DNA of 32,271 bases, taken from contig DDEP01000120.1 in assembly GCA_002336465.1 (NCBI GenBank), positions 1 to 32,271 on the forward strand, in the 5' to 3' direction. Under the pieces are notes generated by a model. That model was not told the origin of the DNA. It saw only the letters and a list, made by a program, of their open reading frames with translations, and searched no databases. Below are positions 31,901-32,271 of the stretch, in pieces (the stretch's first letter is position 1; every line of letters begins with the position of its first letter). This DNA comes from Pedobacter sp. UBA1951. GTDB lineage: Bacteria > Bacteroidota > Bacteroidia > Sphingobacteriales > Sphingobacteriaceae. The position numbers and the translations under genes are program-made.

Positions 31901-32271
31901 ATGAGTACTACAAGAGGACCAATATCCAAATTTATGGAGACCAATTATCTCCATTTTAATGCTGCAGCTATGATGGATGCGGCTAAAGGGTACGAAACCC
32001 ATTTAGATGAAGGTGGTAAAATGATGATTACGCTTGCGGGTGCAATGAGTACTGCCGAGCTTGGGATTTCACTTGCCGAGATGATTAGACAAGATAAAGT
32101 TTCTATTATATCTTGTACAGGTGCAAACTTGGAAGAGGATATCATGAACCTTGTAGCGCACTCTCATTACAAACGTGTGCCTAATTACCGCGATTTAAGC
32201 CCACAAGATGAATGGGACTTGTTAGAAAACCATTACAATCGTGTTACAGATACTTGTATTCCTGAAGAAGA
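31901..32271 (+). CDS. Deoxyhypusine-synthase-like protein, N-terminal part (cut by window end)
   Basis: The first 123 codons of a deoxyhypusine synthase family protein; the 3' end lies outside the window. The N-terminal MSTTRGPISKFMETNYLHFN and the segment KMMITLAGAMSTAELGISLAEMI, followed by SIISCTGANLEEDIMNLVAH, match the NAD-binding half of the family. In eukaryotes and archaea the enzyme transfers aminobutyl from spermidine to eIF5A; bacteria lack that target, and bacterial members are thought to act in polyamine chemistry, such as homospermidine-type reactions. The catalytic lysine region is not included here. A good promoter precedes it, and it is divergent from the Omp85-like gene. 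Confidence 0.88.
   Translation, partial: MSTTRGPISKFMETNYLHFNAAAMMDAAKGYETHLDEGGKMMITLAGAMSTAELGISLAEMIRQDKVSIISCTGANLEEDIMNLVAHSHYKRVPNYRDLSPQDEWDLLENHYNRVTDTCIPEE

Noticed and set aside
1..32271. CRISPR arrays, insertion sequences, tRNA or rRNA genes
   Set aside because: No direct repeat-spacer pattern, transposase-like frame with flanking inverted repeats, cloverleaf or rRNA segment was recognised by reading; a dedicated scan was not possible.

Overview
The window looks like a chromosomal segment of a Sphingobacteriales-type Bacteroidota, most likely Pedobacter or a close relative. The DNA is AT-rich. Many genes are preceded by the Bacteroidota -7 promoter box TAnnTTTG, and Shine-Dalgarno sequences are inconspicuous. 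The gene repertoire (GH3-family protein, DUF4349 lipoprotein, e(P4)-family phosphatase, GH31 enzyme with an appended dockerin, Omp85-like barrel, deoxyhypusine-synthase-like protein) fits that group. The genus is inferred from general familiarity, not from a search.

Layout. 1-4.8 kb (plus strand): a DUF4143 ATPase, a secreted HAD phosphatase, a 70-residue membrane protein with a strong terminator, a DUF4349 lipoprotein and a secreted M28 peptidase ending in a perfect palindromic terminator. 4.8-8.8 kb (minus): recJ, lptB and a GH3-family gene in one apparent operon; recJ is interrupted by an in-frame TAA. 8.9-10.9 kb: an MBL hydrolase converging on a CheY-like regulator, then a YceI-family exported protein. 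10.9-16 kb (minus): a run of UPF0104 membrane protein, GT2 glycosyltransferase, OppC/DppC-like permease, rnhB and a GT4 glycosyltransferase. 16-18.6 kb: ruvC converges on an ispA-like prenyl synthase and terC pair. 18.7-24.9 kb (plus): alpha/beta hydrolase, dgt-like HD phosphohydrolase, and a 1278-residue GH31 enzyme carrying FN3-like, CBM32-like, dockerin and cohesin-like modules. 25-27.3 kb: a SirB1-type transglutaminase-like gene divergent from a methyltransferase and a DUF1345 membrane protein. 27.3-31.7 kb (minus): a secreted esterase, a penicillin-acylase-family Ntn hydrolase and an Omp85-like barrel. The window ends inside a plus-strand deoxyhypusine-synthase-like gene.

Most of this is housekeeping (DNA repair, nucleotide control, LPS export, isoprenoid synthesis) mixed with cell-envelope and secreted hydrolase functions. 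I see no prophage, insertion sequence, CRISPR array, tRNA, rRNA or recognisable defence island. No stretch longer than about 160 bases lacks a gene. The observations most worth checking are the nonsense codon inside recJ, the dockerin/cohesin-like tail of the GH31 enzyme, two consecutive genes without an ATG start, and promoter boxes lying 3-5 bases from start codons.
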